Program-made: the position numbers and the translations under genes
Shown here: one piece after another, positions 14,095-23,769 of the stretch
Position numbering within the stretch: position 1 is the first letter of the stretch
Layout: the number at the start of each line of letters is the position of its first letter
From: Nannocystis bainbridge
GTDB taxonomy: Bacteria; Myxococcota_A; Polyangia; Nannocystales; Nannocystaceae
Assembly: GCF_028368995.1 (NCBI RefSeq)
Contig: NZ_JAQNDL010000001.1
Location: forward strand, 992,001 to 1,056,000
Direction: 5' to 3'
DNA length: 64,000 nucleotides
The notes under the pieces: model-generated
What the model saw: only the letters and a program-made list of their open reading frames with translations
The model's database searches: none
Told to the model about the DNA's origin: nothing

Positions 14095-15558
14095 ATGAGC
14101 TCGCTCGCCGCGATCGGCCTGGTCGTCGCCGTCTACCTCGCGATCACCCTCGTGATCGGCGTCGTCGCCTATCGCCGCACCGCCGGCACCCCCGAGGACT
14201 ATTTCCTCGGCGGTCGGGCTGCTCGCACCTTCGTCCTCTTCATGGCCCTGTTCGGCACCAACGTCACCCCGTTCGTGCTGCTCGGCATCCCCGGCCTCGC
14301 CTATCACCAGGGCGTCGCCGTGTTCGGCCTCAACGCCGCGATCGTCGGCCTCGGCATCCCGCTCACCTTCTACTTGATCGGTGAACCTGCCCGGCGCGCC
14401 GCCCGTCGCCTCGGCGCCATCACCCCGGCCGAGCTCTACGCCGAGCGGCTCGCCTCGCCCGCGGTCGGCCTGGCCCTGTTCGCCGCCTTCTTCCTCTACA
14501 CCCTCCCGTACATGGTCACCGCGGTGATCGGCGCCGGCCTCACCGCCGAGGTCCTGACCGACGGCCACCTGTCCTTTGGAGCAGCCGCCGCCCTCATCCT
14601 CGCCATCACGATCGCCTACACCGCGCTCGGCGGCATGCGGGCCACCATGTGGACCAACGTGTTTCAGGGCGCGACCTTCCTCGGCTTCATCGTCGCCGCC
14701 TTCTTCCTGATCGCCGACCGCCTCGGGGGCTTCGCCGCCGCCACCACCGCCGTACAGGCACGCGCCCCGCACCTGCTCGAGAAGACCACCGCCGGCGCCT
14801 TCGCCCCCGGTCCGTGGGCCTCGTGGGCGCTGGCCATCTCGCTGACCGTGATCGCCTTCCCGCACATGCTCGTGCGGGTGTTCGCCGCCCGCGACGCGAC
14901 CGCGCTCAAGAACGTGTGCCGCCTCTACCCCGTCGTGCTGGTGGTTCTGTGGCTGCCCGCGGTCCTGTTCGGCGTGTGGGGTGCCGCCGAGATCGGCGGC
15001 CTCCAGGGCAAGGCCAGCGACGCCATCTTCCCGCTGCTGGTCGCGCGTCACCTCGGACCTGTCCTTCAGGGCATGGCGCTCGCCGGCGTGCTCGCGGCCG
15101 TGATGTCGACCCTCGACGCCCAGCTGCTCACCCTCTCCTCGATGCTCACCCGCGACGTCCTGCGCCGCCTCCTGCCCGGCCTCGCCCCCGCGCGCGAGGT
15201 CGTGGCCGCGCGGCTGTTCACGCTCGCGCTCTCGGCGGCCGTGTTCGTCCTCGTGCTCGCGCGCCCGGCCTCGCTGTTCGACATCGCCGCCTTCAGCTTC
15301 TCCGGCTACGTCACCCTCACCCCCACCCTGCTGCTCGGCGTCCGCTGGCGCCGCTTCACCGCCGCCGGCGCCATCGCCTCGATCGCCGCCGGCAACCTCG
15401 CCCTCGCCCTCGCCTTCGCCGGCATCCTGCCCGCGCCCTTCGGCGTCCTCCCGGTCGCCTGGGGTCTGGTCGCGGCCATCGCCGGCGCCCTCGTCGGCTC
15501 CGCGCTGTCCCGGCCTCCGCCCGCGCACGTGATCACCCGCGCCCTCGGCCCCGCGTGA
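14095..15558 (+). CDS. Sodium:solute symporter (SSS family)
   Basis: A 487-residue polytopic inner-membrane transporter with about thirteen hydrophobic segments. Early family signs are YRRTAGTPEDYFLGGRAART and GTNVTPFVLLGIPG; the core contains TAYTALGGMRATMWTNVFQG, typical of SSS transporters, and SFSGYVTLTPTLLLGV late. These carriers import a small solute (pantothenate, acetate, sugars and others) driven by sodium. The DUF3311 partner argues for the organic-acid/pantothenate-like branch, but the substrate is unknown. 14-bp modules lie in the gene at 14569 and 15059. Confidence 0.9.
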   Translation: MSSLAAIGLVVAVYLAITLVIGVVAYRRTAGTPEDYFLGGRAARTFVLFMALFGTNVTPFVLLGIPGLAYHQGVAVFGLNAAIVGLGIPLTFYLIGEPARRAARRLGAITPAELYAERLASPAVGLALFAAFFLYTLPYMVTAVIGAGLTAEVLTDGHLSFGAAAALILAITIAYTALGGMRATMWTNVFQGATFLGFIVAAFFLIADRLGGFAAATTAVQARAPHLLEKTTAGAFAPGPWASWALAISLTVIAFPHMLVRVFAARDATALKNVCRLYPVVLVVLWLPAVLFGVWGAAEIGGLQGKASDAIFPLLVARHLGPVLQGMALAGVLAAVMSTLDAQLLTLSSMLTRDVLRRLLPGLAPAREVVAARLFTLALSAAVFVLVLARPASLFDIAAFSFSGYVTLTPTLLLGVRWRRFTAAGAIASIAAGNLALALAFAGILPAPFGVLPVAWGLVAAIAGALVGSALSRPPPAHVITRALGPA

Positions 15559-15720
15559 GGCCCTCGAGGACCGCGCTTGCCCTTCCGCCTCGTCCTCGCG
15601 GCCTGTCGCGCACACGATCGCCCGCGCTCTCGACCGCCGCTCGGGCCCCTCGCGCCGCACCACGCTCCTGTCAACCGCCGGTCCCAGGGACGTCAGACGG
15701 CCAGCCGCGCCCGCCCGGCG

Positions 15721-15726
15721 TATGCT
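15721..15726 (+). promoter_or_regulatory. -10 box of a leaderless promoter
   Basis: TATGCT followed by GCCCTG and the GTG at 15733, spacing six bases. It decides the start, because an ATG overlapping the box leads directly to a stop. Confidence 0.55.
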
Positions 15727-15732
15727 GCCCTG

Positions 15733-17004
15733 GTGAAGCCGCGCGTCCTCGTCGCCCTCCTCGTCGGCTGCACCCCGACCGCGCCCGCCGGCAGCGACGG
15801 CGCGCCTGACAGCGCCGGCACCACGAGCACTTCGGGACATGTCCCCGGGACCAGCTCCGGATCGCCGACCTCGACGACGACCACCACCAGCACCGCCGAG
15901 CCGACCACCAGCACCACCGGCACCACCGGTCCCGTCGCCATGTGCGGCGACGGCCTGCGTCAACCCGGCGAGTTCTGCTTCGCCCCTGGCGTCCGCCTGT
16001 CGACCGGCCCGCGCCCCGTCGCCGTGGCGATCGCCGACCTCGATCACGACGGCGACCTCGACCTCCTGCTCGCCGACTTCGAGGCCGGCGAGCTGACCCT
16101 TCAGACAGGTGACGGCAGCGGCCAGTTCGTCGCTGGCCCGTCCCTCCCGACCTTCCTCCGCCCGCGCGACGCCCTCGCCGGCGACTTCGACGGTGACGGC
16201 CGCCTCGACCTCGCATTCGCCGACCCGGGCCTCGGCCTCGTCGGCGTCTACCGCCACGTCGGCCCCGGCCTCGCCTACGCCCCGCCGCAGCCGGTCAAGG
16301 CCGGCATACAGCCGCGGGCCCTCGCCGCCGCCGACCTCGACGACGACGGCTTGCTCGACCTCGCCGTCGCCGACGAGGCCGGCGACGCCGTGCTCGTCCT
16401 GCTCGGCGCCGGCGGCGGCGAGTTCGCGGACGCCGTCGTCTACCCTGTCGGCGACGAGCCCTACGACGTCGTCATCGCCGATGTCGATCACAACGGCCGC
16501 CTCGACCTCGTCAGCGCCGACCAGAACCAGGCCCGCGTCACCATCCTCCTGGCCGATGGGACAGGTGCCTTCGTCGACGCCGGGCAGCAGTTCGTCAACC
16601 CCGAGCCGCGCCGCCTCGTCGCCGCCGACCTCAACCTCGACGGCCTGCTCGACCTCGCGACCGCCAGCTTCACCGCCGATCACCTGTCGATCCTGCCCGG
16701 CCAGGGCGACGGCGAGTTCGGCGAGTACATCCCGATCGCCCTCGGCGAGGGCCTCTACGCGGTGATCGGCGCCGACCTCGACGGCGACGGCCCGCCCGAG
16801 CTCGTCGCAGTCGACCACACCCGGGGCGAGCTCGTCGTCATCGCCGGCCTCGGCCTGCAGGACATCATCACGATCGCGCGCTTCGAGATCGGCGCCGGGC
16901 CGATGGACCTCGCCGCTGCCGACCTCGACGGTGACGGTGCGCTCGACATCGTCACCGCGGACGCCTTCGGCGCCGGCGCGACCGTGCTCCTCGCCGATCC
17001 GTGA
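15733..17004 (+). CDS. FG-GAP/VCBS repeat lipoprotein
   Basis: A 423-residue lipoprotein starting at GTG with lipobox LLVGC and a Ser/Thr linker up to about residue 70. The rest is seven integrin-like FG-GAP/VCBS repeats with calcium loops: ADLDHDGDLDLLLAD, GDFDGDGRLDLAFAD, ADLDDDGLLDLAVAD, ADVDHNGRLDLVSAD, ADLNLDGLLDLATAS, ADLDGDGPPELVAVD and ADLDGDGALDIVTAD. Seven such repeats form a calcium-binding beta-propeller. Likely surface-exposed; ligand unknown. A 14-bp module sits in the linker at 15839. Confidence 0.9.
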   Translation: MKPRVLVALLVGCTPTAPAGSDGAPDSAGTTSTSGHVPGTSSGSPTSTTTTTSTAEPTTSTTGTTGPVAMCGDGLRQPGEFCFAPGVRLSTGPRPVAVAIADLDHDGDLDLLLADFEAGELTLQTGDGSGQFVAGPSLPTFLRPRDALAGDFDGDGRLDLAFADPGLGLVGVYRHVGPGLAYAPPQPVKAGIQPRALAAADLDDDGLLDLAVADEAGDAVLVLLGAGGGEFADAVVYPVGDEPYDVVIADVDHNGRLDLVSADQNQARVTILLADGTGAFVDAGQQFVNPEPRRLVAADLNLDGLLDLATASFTADHLSILPGQGDGEFGEYIPIALGEGLYAVIGADLDGDGPPELVAVDHTRGELVVIAGLGLQDIITIARFEIGAGPMDLAAADLDGDGALDIVTADAFGAGATVLLADP

Positions 17005-17168
17005 TCGGCCGGCCGCGGGCCGACAACCGACCTCGAAGCAGGTTCCCGGGCGCTCCGCAGGTCGTCGCCGACACCTGCTTCCCCGCACTTCCACGCGAAG
17101 TTTTTTTGCCGCGAGGAACCGGGGGCCATCGCCCCTGTCTCGGCCCCCGTCGATTTCGGAGAGCCGTC

Positions 17169-19169
17169 ATGCTTCGCACCTCGCCCGTCCGTCCCGTCGC
17201 CCCGTCCTACTTCGTCCTCCCCCAGCGCGCCCGCCTCGCGCGCTTGCTGCCCGCCGCGGTGGCCCTCCTGGGCGCGCTCCTCCCCGCCTGCGCCCCCGAG
17301 CCGACCATCGACGAGATCGTCAGCGACGGCGGCTACGCCAACAACCGCTTCCTCCGCGCGATCGCCAAGCCCGACGCGATCGAAGAGGAAGCCCCGCCCC
17401 AGGACCTCGAGAACAGCGGCGACGAGGCCGCCGGCACCGGCCAGCGGCACAAGGGCGAGGAGGGCAAGATGGGCAGGCCCACCTCGAAGAACAAGTCGGG
17501 CCTCTACGCGATGAAGGGCCCGAAGGACGCGATCCCGCAGATGGACGCCTGGGGCGGCCTGACGGGCACCGAGATCGGTGAAGCGTACGGCGTCGGCGGC
17601 CTCGGCCTGGTCGGCACCGGCCGCGGCGGCGGCGGCACCGGCGAGGGCACGATCGGCAGCGCCTACGCCGTCGGCAAAGACGACGACGCCGTGTGGGGCG
17701 GCCTCGTCGCCCACGACACCGCCGGCGCTCCGGGCGGCGATCGCTACGCGAAGGTGCAAGAGGCCGCGTGGACGCTGACCCACGCCGCGCCGCTTTCGAC
17801 CTTCTCGATCGACGTCGACACCGCCAGCTACAGCAACGTCCGCCGGTTCCTGAGCGACAACTACTTGCCGCCGCCCGACGCGGTCCGTGTCGAGGAGATG
17901 ATCAACTACTTCGACTACGCCTACCCCGCGCCCGACGGCGATCATCCGCTCGGCGTCGGCGCCGAGGTCGCTCCGTGTCCGTGGAAGAAGGGCCACCAGC
18001 TGGTGCGCGTGCACCTGCAGGCCAAGAAGATCGAGACCACCCAGGTGCCCGCGCGCAACCTCGTGTTCCTGGTCGACACCTCGGGCTCGATGAGCGACGA
18101 CGACAAGCTCGGCCTGGTCCGCAAGGGCCTGTCGCTGCTCACCGAGCAGCTGCGTCCCGAAGATCGCATCTCGCTCGTCACCTACGCCGGCGACACCCGC
18201 GTGGTCCTGCCGACCACTTCCGGCAGCGACAAGGCGACGATCTTGCGCGCCATCGATCGCCTCGGCGCCAACGGCGGGACCAACGGCGGCGCCGGCATCG
18301 CCCTCGCCTACGCCGAGGCTCACAAGCACTTCGTGAAGGGCGGCATCAACCGGATCCTGCTCGCCACCGACGGCGACTTCAACCTCGGCCTCACCGATCA
18401 CGACGACCTGATCAAGCTGATCGAGAAGGAGCGGCAGACCGGCGTGTTCCTGACCGTGCTGGGGGTCGGCCGCGGCAACTACAACGACCGGACGATGGAG
18501 CAGATCGCCGACCACGGCAACGGCAACTACGCCTACCTCGACTCCGAGAAGGAGGCGCGCAAGGTCCTGGTCGCCGAGGCGAGCGGCACGCTCGTCACCG
18601 TCGCCAAGGACGTCAAGCTGCAGGTCGAGTGGAACCCCAACCGCGTGGCCGGCTACCGCCTGATCGGCTACGAGAACCGCACCCTGACCGCCGAGCAGTT
18701 CAACGACGACAAGAAGGACGCCGGCGAGCTCGGCGCGGGCGACAGCGTCACCGCGCTGTACGAGGTCGTGCCCGCCGGCCGTCCGGTGCCCGGGGTCGCG
18801 GTCGACAACCTCAAGTACCAGCGCCCCGCCGGCCCCGCCGACGCCGAGCTGCTGACGATCAAGGTCCGCTACAAGCAGCCCGAGGGCGACAAGAGCACCA
18901 AGTTCGAGTCCCCCGTCCAGGACGCCCGCACCGAGTGGGCCGAGGCCTCGCCGCAGCTGCGCCTCGCCGCCGCCGTCGCCGCCTTCGGCCTCAAGCTGCG
19001 CGGCTCGCCGAGCCTCGACAACTTCGACCTCGCCGCCGCCCGCGCCTGGGCCCACTCGGCCGAGCTGCCCGACCCCGAGGGTCACCGCCGCGAGTTCGTC
19101 GCGCTGGTCGACAAGGCCCGCCAGCTGATGGACCGCGAGACCGTGCACAGCCGCAGCGCCCTGCCCTGA
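17169..19169 (+). CDS. VWA domain lipoprotein, YfbK-like with DUF3520
   Basis: A 666-residue lipoprotein with GGAGAG before ATG 17169 and lipobox LLPAC at about residue 39. A Gly-rich spacer leads to the YfbK-type N-domain (FSIDVDTASYSNVRRFL, VRVEEMINYFDY) at about 215-270. The VWA domain follows with the metal-site motif DTSGSMS, and the C-terminal DUF3520-type region ends at ALP. Related proteins are anchored in the envelope, but their ligand is unknown. The stop codon lies inside the first unit of a 14-bp array. It converges with the adenine deaminase gene. Confidence 0.9.
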   Translation: MLRTSPVRPVAPSYFVLPQRARLARLLPAAVALLGALLPACAPEPTIDEIVSDGGYANNRFLRAIAKPDAIEEEAPPQDLENSGDEAAGTGQRHKGEEGKMGRPTSKNKSGLYAMKGPKDAIPQMDAWGGLTGTEIGEAYGVGGLGLVGTGRGGGGTGEGTIGSAYAVGKDDDAVWGGLVAHDTAGAPGGDRYAKVQEAAWTLTHAAPLSTFSIDVDTASYSNVRRFLSDNYLPPPDAVRVEEMINYFDYAYPAPDGDHPLGVGAEVAPCPWKKGHQLVRVHLQAKKIETTQVPARNLVFLVDTSGSMSDDDKLGLVRKGLSLLTEQLRPEDRISLVTYAGDTRVVLPTTSGSDKATILRAIDRLGANGGTNGGAGIALAYAEAHKHFVKGGINRILLATDGDFNLGLTDHDDLIKLIEKERQTGVFLTVLGVGRGNYNDRTMEQIADHGNGNYAYLDSEKEARKVLVAEASGTLVTVAKDVKLQVEWNPNRVAGYRLIGYENRTLTAEQFNDDKKDAGELGAGDSVTALYEVVPAGRPVPGVAVDNLKYQRPAGPADAELLTIKVRYKQPEGDKSTKFESPVQDARTEWAEASPQLRLAAAVAAFGLKLRGSPSLDNFDLAAARAWAHSAELPDPEGHRREFVALVDKARQLMDRETVHSRSALP

Positions 19170-19230
19170 AGGACATGCCGCCAGAGACATGAGCCTCGGG
19201 ACAGGCCCTTCGGGGCATGTCCCGAGGTTC
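19161..19230 (+). repeat. Five-unit 14-bp array between convergent genes
   Basis: Units start at 19161, 19175, 19189, 19203 and 19217 with exact 14-bp phase: ctgcccTGAAggac, atgccgCCAGagac, atgagcCTCGggac, aggcccTTCGgggc, atgtccCGAGgttc. The first unit supplies the TGA of the VWA gene. Confidence 0.9.
19194..19227. terminator. Bidirectional hairpin built from 14-bp modules
   Basis: CCTCGGGACAGGCCC pairs with GGGCATGTCCCGAGG with a single mismatch around a TTCG loop, a very stable UUCG tetraloop on the RNA. It sits between convergent stops at 19169 and 19233. No U tract is present, so its termination role is inferred from position and stability. Confidence 0.55.
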
Positions 19231-19232
19231 AG

Positions 19233-20560
<1,328 letters not shown>

Positions 20561-22006
20561 TCATCCCCCGACCTCCGCAAGTCCCGCCCGGATGTCCGCG
20601 AGCGCGAGGTCGATGCGGTCCCGGTGGGTGCGAAACGAGAGCACGCAGATCCGCAGCACGAAGCCGCCGCGCACCATCGTGCCCGTCAAGTACACGCGGC
20701 CGCGACGGTTGATCGCCGCCAACCACCGGCGGTTGTGCGCGTCGAGCTCGGGCCCCTCGCCGGCGCCCGCGGGCACGTGGCGAAACGCGAGCAGCGACAG
20801 CTGCGGCGGCGCGACCATCTCGACGCCCGGCAGCTCGCGCAGAGCCGCGGCGCACACCTCGGCGAGGTCGAGCTTCTCGTCGAGCGCCCGCGCGAACACC
20901 CGCGCCCCGAGCAGCTTGAGCGGTAGCCACACCCGCAGCCCGCGAAAGTCCCGCGACAGCTCGGGCGACAACTCGCAGTAGTCGACGAATTCGGGGTCTT
21001 CCTGCATCGGCGGCAAGTACTCGGCGGGCGAGCCGTGGGCCCGCCGCAGCGCCGCGGGGTCGCGGGCGAGCAGACAACCTGTCCCATAGGGCAGGAACAT
21101 TCCCTTGTGCGGATCGAGCGTGACCGAGTCGGCGCGCTCGATGCCGGCCAGCGCCGCCCGCCCGCGCCCGGTGAGGCAGAAGAACCCGCCGTACGCGGCG
21201 TCGACGTGCAACCACAGGCGCTCACGCGCGGCCAGCTCCGCCAGCGCGTCGAGGTCGTCGACCGCCCCGGTGTTGGTGGTGCCGGCGTGACCGACGATCA
21301 GGCACGGCCGCAAGCCTCGGGCCCGATCGGCGGCGATCGCCGCGGCCATCGCCGCCACGTCGACGCGAAACTGTCCGTCGACGCCGATCTCCCGCACCTG
21401 ATCGCGACGAAACCCGGCCAGCCGCGCGGCCCGCTGGACCGAGTGATGCGCCTGCTCCGAGGTGTAGATCACACCGTCGTCGAAGCGCTCGCCGAGCCGC
21501 TCGCTGCGGGCCGTCACCACCGCGGAGAAGGTCGCCAGCGATCCACCCGTGGTCAGAAACCCGCCGCTGCCCGCCGGCAAGCCGACGATCTCCGCCAGCC
21601 AGCGGACCGCGTTGGTCTCGAGCTGCACCAGCCCCGGCGCCGCCTGCCACACCCCGACGTAGCGGTTGGTCGCGTCGGCGATCAAGTCGGCCACGGCCGC
21701 CAGGAACAGCCCGCCGCCGGGGACATAGGCCAGGTAGCCCGGGCCCGCGGTGTTGAAGCTGCACGGGACTGCCCGATCGAACAGGACCCCGAGGACATGT
21801 TCAAAAGGGCTGCCGCTCTCCGGCAGCCCCTCGCGCAGCTCGCGGGCCAGCGCCGCCCCGCCCTCGACGTCGCAGGCGAGCATGCCGGGCAACGCCTCGA
21901 TGTGCGCCCCGATCCGCGCCATCGCGGCGGCCACCAGCGCCTGCATCGCCGCCGCGTCGGGTTCGAGCTCGGGCGTCGGAGAGTCGGGCGGGGGCGTCGC
22001 GCGCAC
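20561..22006 (-). CDS. Group II PLP-dependent amino acid decarboxylase
   Basis: A 481-residue fold-type I enzyme of the aromatic-L-amino-acid/tyrosine/glutamate decarboxylase group. The PLP lysine is in DPHKGMFLPYG, the ring-binding Asp in HVDAAYGGFF, and the substrate-side GGSLATFSAVVTAR precedes them. The C-terminus holds VRGGFVLRICVLSFRTHRDRID. The substrate cannot be read from sequence. GTG 22006 is preferred because TACGTC lies six bases upstream; an in-frame ATG at 22096 would add a basic, non-family stretch that overlaps a 14-bp module pair. A three-unit run of modules lies inside the gene at 21769-21810. Confidence 0.85.
   Translation of the reverse strand: MRATPPPDSPTPELEPDAAAMQALVAAAMARIGAHIEALPGMLACDVEGGAALARELREGLPESGSPFEHVLGVLFDRAVPCSFNTAGPGYLAYVPGGGLFLAAVADLIADATNRYVGVWQAAPGLVQLETNAVRWLAEIVGLPAGSGGFLTTGGSLATFSAVVTARSERLGERFDDGVIYTSEQAHHSVQRAARLAGFRRDQVREIGVDGQFRVDVAAMAAAIAADRARGLRPCLIVGHAGTTNTGAVDDLDALAELAARERLWLHVDAAYGGFFCLTGRGRAALAGIERADSVTLDPHKGMFLPYGTGCLLARDPAALRRAHGSPAEYLPPMQEDPEFVDYCELSPELSRDFRGLRVWLPLKLLGARVFARALDEKLDLAEVCAAALRELPGVEMVAPPQLSLLAFRHVPAGAGEGPELDAHNRRWLAAINRRGRVYLTGTMVRGGFVLRICVLSFRTHRDRIDLALADIRAGLAEVGG
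21769..21810 (+). repeat. Three 14-bp modules inside the decarboxylase gene
   Basis: ctgcccGATCgaac, aggaccCCGAggac, atgttcAAAAgggc, 42 bp in exact phase. On the reverse strand they encode SPFEHVLGVLFDRAV, which aligns with the ordinary sequence of this enzyme family, so the protein is not lengthened. Confidence 0.8.
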
Positions 22007-22080
22007 GCCACGGACGTACGCCAAGCGCCGCCAAAACACCAGCGCCGCCGGCGACGCCACGAGCCGAGCCCGCCGCCTGC

Positions 22081-22108
22081 CTGTCCCTTCGGCCATGCTC
22101 ACCGGCCG
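22081..22108 (+). repeat. Two 14-bp modules upstream of the decarboxylase
   Basis: ctgtccCTTCggcc followed by atgctcACCGgccg, between the decarboxylase and the divergent methyltransferase-like gene. Confidence 0.7.
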
Positions 22109-22195
22109 CCGTCGCCGCCCGGGCCGCGGGCCCCGTCGTCGTGACGCGCCGCGTCGCCCGTGAGATCGCGTAGCCCGGCCGCCGCCGTCTTCCTC

Positions 22196-22201
22196 TATCC
22201 T
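22196..22201 (+). promoter_or_regulatory. -10 box of a leaderless promoter
   Basis: TATCCT followed by TCGCCC and the GTG at 22208, spacing six bases. Confidence 0.5.
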
Positions 22202-22207
22202 TCGCCC

Positions 22208-22876
22208 GTGTCCGAACCTCCTCCGCGGCGCGAAGTCGTGCACGGCGACGCTGTCGCCTGGCTCGCCGAACGACCTGACCAAAAAGACAGCTCGGTGCTC
22301 GCCACCATCCCGGACGTGAGCGAGATCGGCGTCAGCATGGAGCGCTGGCGCGAGTTCTTCCTCGGCGCCGCGCGGGCGGCCCTGCTGGCCACCCCCGCCG
22401 ACGGGCTCACCGTGTTCATGCAGACCGACATCAAGCACGAGGGCCGGTGGGTCTCGAAGGCCGGCATGGTCCTGCGGGTCGCCGACGAGCTCGAGGTCCC
22501 GCTGTTGTTCCACAAGATCGTCTGCCGCCGCCCGCCCGGCAGCCTCATGCACGGCCGGCCCGGCTACTCGCACATCCTCGCGTTCTCTCGCCTGGCCCGC
22601 GACGACAGGGCCTACCCGACGCCCGACGTCCTGCCCGACCTCGGGGTGATGCCGTGGAGTCACAGCATCGGCACGCGCGCCGCCGAGACCGCCGTCACCG
22701 CGGTGCGCCGGCTGGCCCCCGCCTCCACCCGCATCGTCGTCCCGTTCTGCGGCATCGGCACGATCCTCGCCGTCGCCAACGCTCACGGCTTCACCGTCGT
22801 CGGCATCGAGCGCAACCGCAAGCGCGCCGAGGCGGCCCGCACCTTCGAGCTCGATCCGACCCCCGCGGCGACGTGA
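22208..22876 (+). CDS. SAM-dependent methyltransferase-like protein
   Basis: A 222-residue protein. Near residue 180 it has VPFCGIGTILAVANAHGFTVVGIERNRKRAE, written here in parts: PFCGIGTILAVAN is the SAM-binding glycine loop and VVGIERN the acidic second strand. This order (target-side region first, SAM motif last) is that of DNA/RNA N-methyltransferases of the beta class. At the expected catalytic DPPY place the protein reads ATIPDVSE, so the usual catalytic tetrapeptide is missing and the substrate is uncertain. GTG 22208 is supported by a leaderless promoter. It converges with the crotonase gene across a 14-bp array. Confidence 0.75.
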   Translation: MSEPPPRREVVHGDAVAWLAERPDQKDSSVLATIPDVSEIGVSMERWREFFLGAARAALLATPADGLTVFMQTDIKHEGRWVSKAGMVLRVADELEVPLLFHKIVCRRPPGSLMHGRPGYSHILAFSRLARDDRAYPTPDVLPDLGVMPWSHSIGTRAAETAVTAVRRLAPASTRIVVPFCGIGTILAVANAHGFTVVGIERNRKRAEAARTFELDPTPAAT

Positions 22877-22878
22877 AC

Positions 22879-22962
22879 GCGCTCTCGGGGACATGTCCCC
22901 GTGGACATGTCCCTGTGGACATGCCCCGGTGGGCATGTCCGAAGAAACATCTCCTCGAACCG
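22879..22962 (+). repeat. Six-unit 14-bp array between convergent genes
   Basis: Units at 22879, 22893, 22907, 22921, 22935 and 22949 in exact phase: gcgctcTCGGggac, atgtccCCGTggac, atgtccCTGTggac, atgcccCGGTgggc, atgtccGAAGaaac, atctccTCGAaccg. Two perfect GGACATGTCC palindromes occur at 22889 and 22903. It fills almost the whole gap between stops at 22876 and 22966. Confidence 0.95.
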
Positions 22963-22965
22963 CCG

Positions 22966-23769
22966 CTACTCGGGGTCGCGGAACACCGCGGCGCGCCGGC
23001 CGAGCACCGCCTGCACGGCCTCCAGCTGGTTCGCGCTGCCGAGCAGCGGCAGCTGCAGCTCGGTCTCACGGCGGAACGCGGCGGCCGTGTCGAGCTCGGG
23101 GGCCTCGTTGCACAGCGCCTTGGCGGCGCGCACGGCCTCCGGCGACTGCCCCGCGATCGTGCGCGCCAGCTCGCGGGCAGCGGCCAGCGGGTCGACCTCG
23201 ACGCGGGTGACGAGCCCGAGCCGGCCGGCCTCCTCGCCGGAAACGCTGCGGGCGGTGTAGATCAGCTCGCGCGCGATGTCGGGGCGGACCAGCCGCAGCA
23301 GCGTCTTCGACGCGCTCATGTCGGGGATGAGGCCGTAGCGCAGCTCCATCACCGCCAGTTGGGCGTCGGGCGCGGCGATCCGGAGGTCGCAGGCGAGCGC
23401 GAGCTGCAGGCCGCCGCCGACCGCGGCGCCGTGGATCGCGGCGATCACCGGCACGGGCACCTCGGACCAGATCCAGCACGCGAGCTGGGCCAGGTTGGCG
23501 GGCGAGCCGGCGTCGCGCGCGAGCAGTTTTTGCCCGATCTCCGGCGCCGCCAAAAAGGCCCCCCAGTCGAGCCCGGCGCAGAACGCCTTGCCCTCGCCGT
23601 GCAGCACCACCGCGCGCACGCGCCGATCGGCGGCGACCTGTCGTCCCGCGGCGATCAGCGCCTCGAACATCGCCAGGTCGAGGCCGTTGCGCTTGTCGGC
23701 GCGATTGAGGCGGACTTCGGCGACTCCGGCGTCGACGGACACGATCACGCGCGGCGGGCTCTCGCTCAT
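22966..23769 (-). CDS. Crotonase/enoyl-CoA hydratase family protein
   Basis: A 267-residue cytosolic enzyme of the crotonase fold. The two oxyanion-hole segments are visible: KAFCAGLDWG near residue 62 and IHGAAVGGGLQLALACD near residue 115. ELRYGLIPDMSASKTLLRL follows, a form seen in crotonase-like proteins of uncertain specificity. It acts on an acyl-CoA thioester by hydration, isomerisation or related chemistry. Its ATG overlaps the stop of the upstream membrane-protein gene (ATGA), so the two are translationally coupled. Confidence 0.9.
   Translation of the reverse strand: MSESPPRVIVSVDAGVAEVRLNRADKRNGLDLAMFEALIAAGRQVAADRRVRAVVLHGEGKAFCAGLDWGAFLAAPEIGQKLLARDAGSPANLAQLACWIWSEVPVPVIAAIHGAAVGGGLQLALACDLRIAAPDAQLAVMELRYGLIPDMSASKTLLRLVRPDIARELIYTARSVSGEEAGRLGLVTRVEVDPLAAARELARTIAGQSPEAVRAAKALCNEAPELDTAAAFRRETELQLPLLGSANQLEAVQAVLGRRAAVFRDPE

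Noticed and set aside
13831..17094. Very long open reading frame on the reverse strand (1087 codons)
   Set aside because: It lies antisense to the symporter and FG-GAP genes, has no signal, motif or start context, and is the usual by-product of high GC in the third codon position.
16755..19190. Long reverse-strand frame opposite the VWA gene
   Set aside because: Composition is Gly/Ala/Val/Asp/Arg-rich shadow sequence, and the plus strand encodes a clear VWA protein.
22879..22962. CRISPR array
   Set aside because: Unit length is 14 bp with only a 4-base variable part; there are no 25-40 bp repeats, spacers or cas genes.
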